From contig CAJURQ010000058.1 in the NCBI GenBank assembly GCA_910588955.1, positions 1-6,658 on the forward strand: a DNA stretch of 6,658 nt. Reading direction: 5' to 3'. Below the pieces are notes generated by a model. That model did no database searches. It worked only from the letters and a program-made list of their open reading frames with translations, and was not told the origin of the DNA. The stretch is from an uncultured Lachnospiraceae bacterium. Its GTDB lineage: Bacteria; Bacillota; Clostridia; Lachnospirales; Lachnospiraceae. Shown here piece after piece: positions 6,042 to 6,658 of the stretch. The translations under genes were made by a program, and so were the position numbers. The stretch's first letter is position 1, and every line of letters begins with the position of its first letter.

Positions 6042-6569
6042 CTATTTTGTTAGAGGCAGCTTCTCGTATTCGTTTTCTTCCGGCTCTGATTTGCGTATAA
6101 GGAACAGGAAATCTGCAATGCAGAGGATAAAGCCAACAGCGAAAACCAAGACTCCCCCACCCAATACCCGTAAGAATTTTTTATCATTGTCCGGAAATAC
6201 GTTTCCGATGCCGGACAGCAGGAAAAAGAACCCAAGCCAGCCTACGCTTCCTATTACGCACAGCCGACCAAACCCGTGAAGAACCAGTGCCAGCCAGCCC
6301 GGATTTCCGGAATCGTGGTATCTGCGCATGGCGGCAAAAAGCAGCGCAAAATACGTTGCTATATACCAAAGCAGGCAGACAAGGGGAAAGGTTGTGTCAA
6401 GAATTTCGTGATGAGAGGAATCCGCAATAATCGCAAATACTCGGCCCAGCACGCTATTGATAAACCAAACAAAAAGCCAGAGTGTCCAATACCCAGAACG
6501 TGAAAGCCGTCCACGCCAACCAAATAAATTCCGCAAAAAATCCTTTATTGTAAATGCAGATCGTTCCAT
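6042..6569 (-). CDS. DUF805 family membrane protein
   Basis: This 175-residue integral membrane protein of unknown function resembles the DUF805 (YhaH/YhaI-like) family. The family signatures are visible: FGWRGRLSRSGYW (6-28 region) and MRRYHDSGNPGW (81-92), corresponding to the usual GR-SR-YW and RR-HD-G-SGW patterns. Predicted helices lie at about 28-49, 60-80, 92-119 (probably two short ones) and 134-158. The cytoplasmic-type tail is charged (SEPEENEYEKLPLTK). I chose the ATG at 6569 because AAGGAGGG lies 7 nt upstream; a longer frame from 6608 would translate through that site and is unlikely. The gene is upstream of the Imm51 gene on the same strand and could be co-transcribed with it. 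The function of DUF805 proteins is not established. Confidence 0.85.
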   Translation of the reverse strand: MERSAFTIKDFLRNLFGWRGRLSRSGYWTLWLFVWFINSVLGRVFAIIADSSHHEILDTTFPLVCLLWYIATYFALLFAAMRRYHDSGNPGWLALVLHGFGRLCVIGSVGWLGFFFLLSGIGNVFPDNDKKFLRVLGGGVLVFAVGFILCIADFLFLIRKSEPEENEYEKLPLTK

Positions 6570-6576
6570 TGTCCCA

Positions 6577-6584
6577 CCCTCCTT
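6577..6584 (-). promoter_or_regulatory. Strong ribosome-binding site of the DUF805 gene
   Basis: AAGGAGGG on the minus strand lies 7 nt before the ATG at 6569. It decides the start against the longer alternative at 6608. The 74 bases beyond it (6585-6658) hold no clear gene; a TTGACA on the plus strand at 6652-6657 runs off the window edge. Confidence 0.85.
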
Positions 6585-6658
6585 AGGAACTGTTAACAAA
6601 TACCGCATGACAATTACTTGTCTAAATGTCCATCTGCGGCATCAGAAAATCTTGACAT

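Overview
The window looks like chromosomal or accessory DNA of a gut-type Bacillota (Clostridia, probably Oscillospiraceae/Ruminococcus-like). This is inferred from the mid-range G+C, Gram-positive style Shine-Dalgarno sites, the two-domain FtsX-like ABC exporter, and the secreted KGG-type serine hydrolase. The genus is a guess from protein style, not from a search.

Positions 1-3047 (+): the 3' part of an ABC transporter ATPase, then 3 nt later an 833-residue FtsX/MacB-type permease. The pair is almost certainly one operon and one exporter or mechanotransmission complex. Positions 3063-3160 hold a ~98-bp palindromic repeat (copy 1). A secreted 661-residue beta-lactamase-fold serine hydrolase follows at 3256-5241 (+). 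It has SxxK, YxN and KGG motifs, an unusually short N-terminus, and a ~320-residue C-terminal part I do not recognise.

Positions 5242-5600 hold no intact gene. They contain a perfect 9-bp hairpin, the remnant of an unrecognised gene, and a second ~98-bp palindrome (copy 2) in inverted orientation to copy 1. Copy 2 appears to have split the remnant: removing about 100 bp joins the two halves in frame. On the minus strand lie an Imm51-family immunity protein gene (5596-5967) and, upstream of it, a DUF805 membrane protein gene (6042-6569). A half copy of the same repeat (copy 3, 5993-6037) sits between them and carries a perfect TATAAT in the direction of the immunity gene.

The exporter genes are co-directional with the hydrolase and may share an envelope or antimicrobial-defence role, but copy 1 separates them. 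The right part looks like an accessory patch: a repeat family at three sites, a broken gene, and an A+T-rich immunity gene with no visible toxin. The most notable features are the repeat family, its apparent gene disruption, and its possible role as a promoter donor or gene-flanking element. I saw no rRNA, tRNA, CRISPR array or transposase gene.
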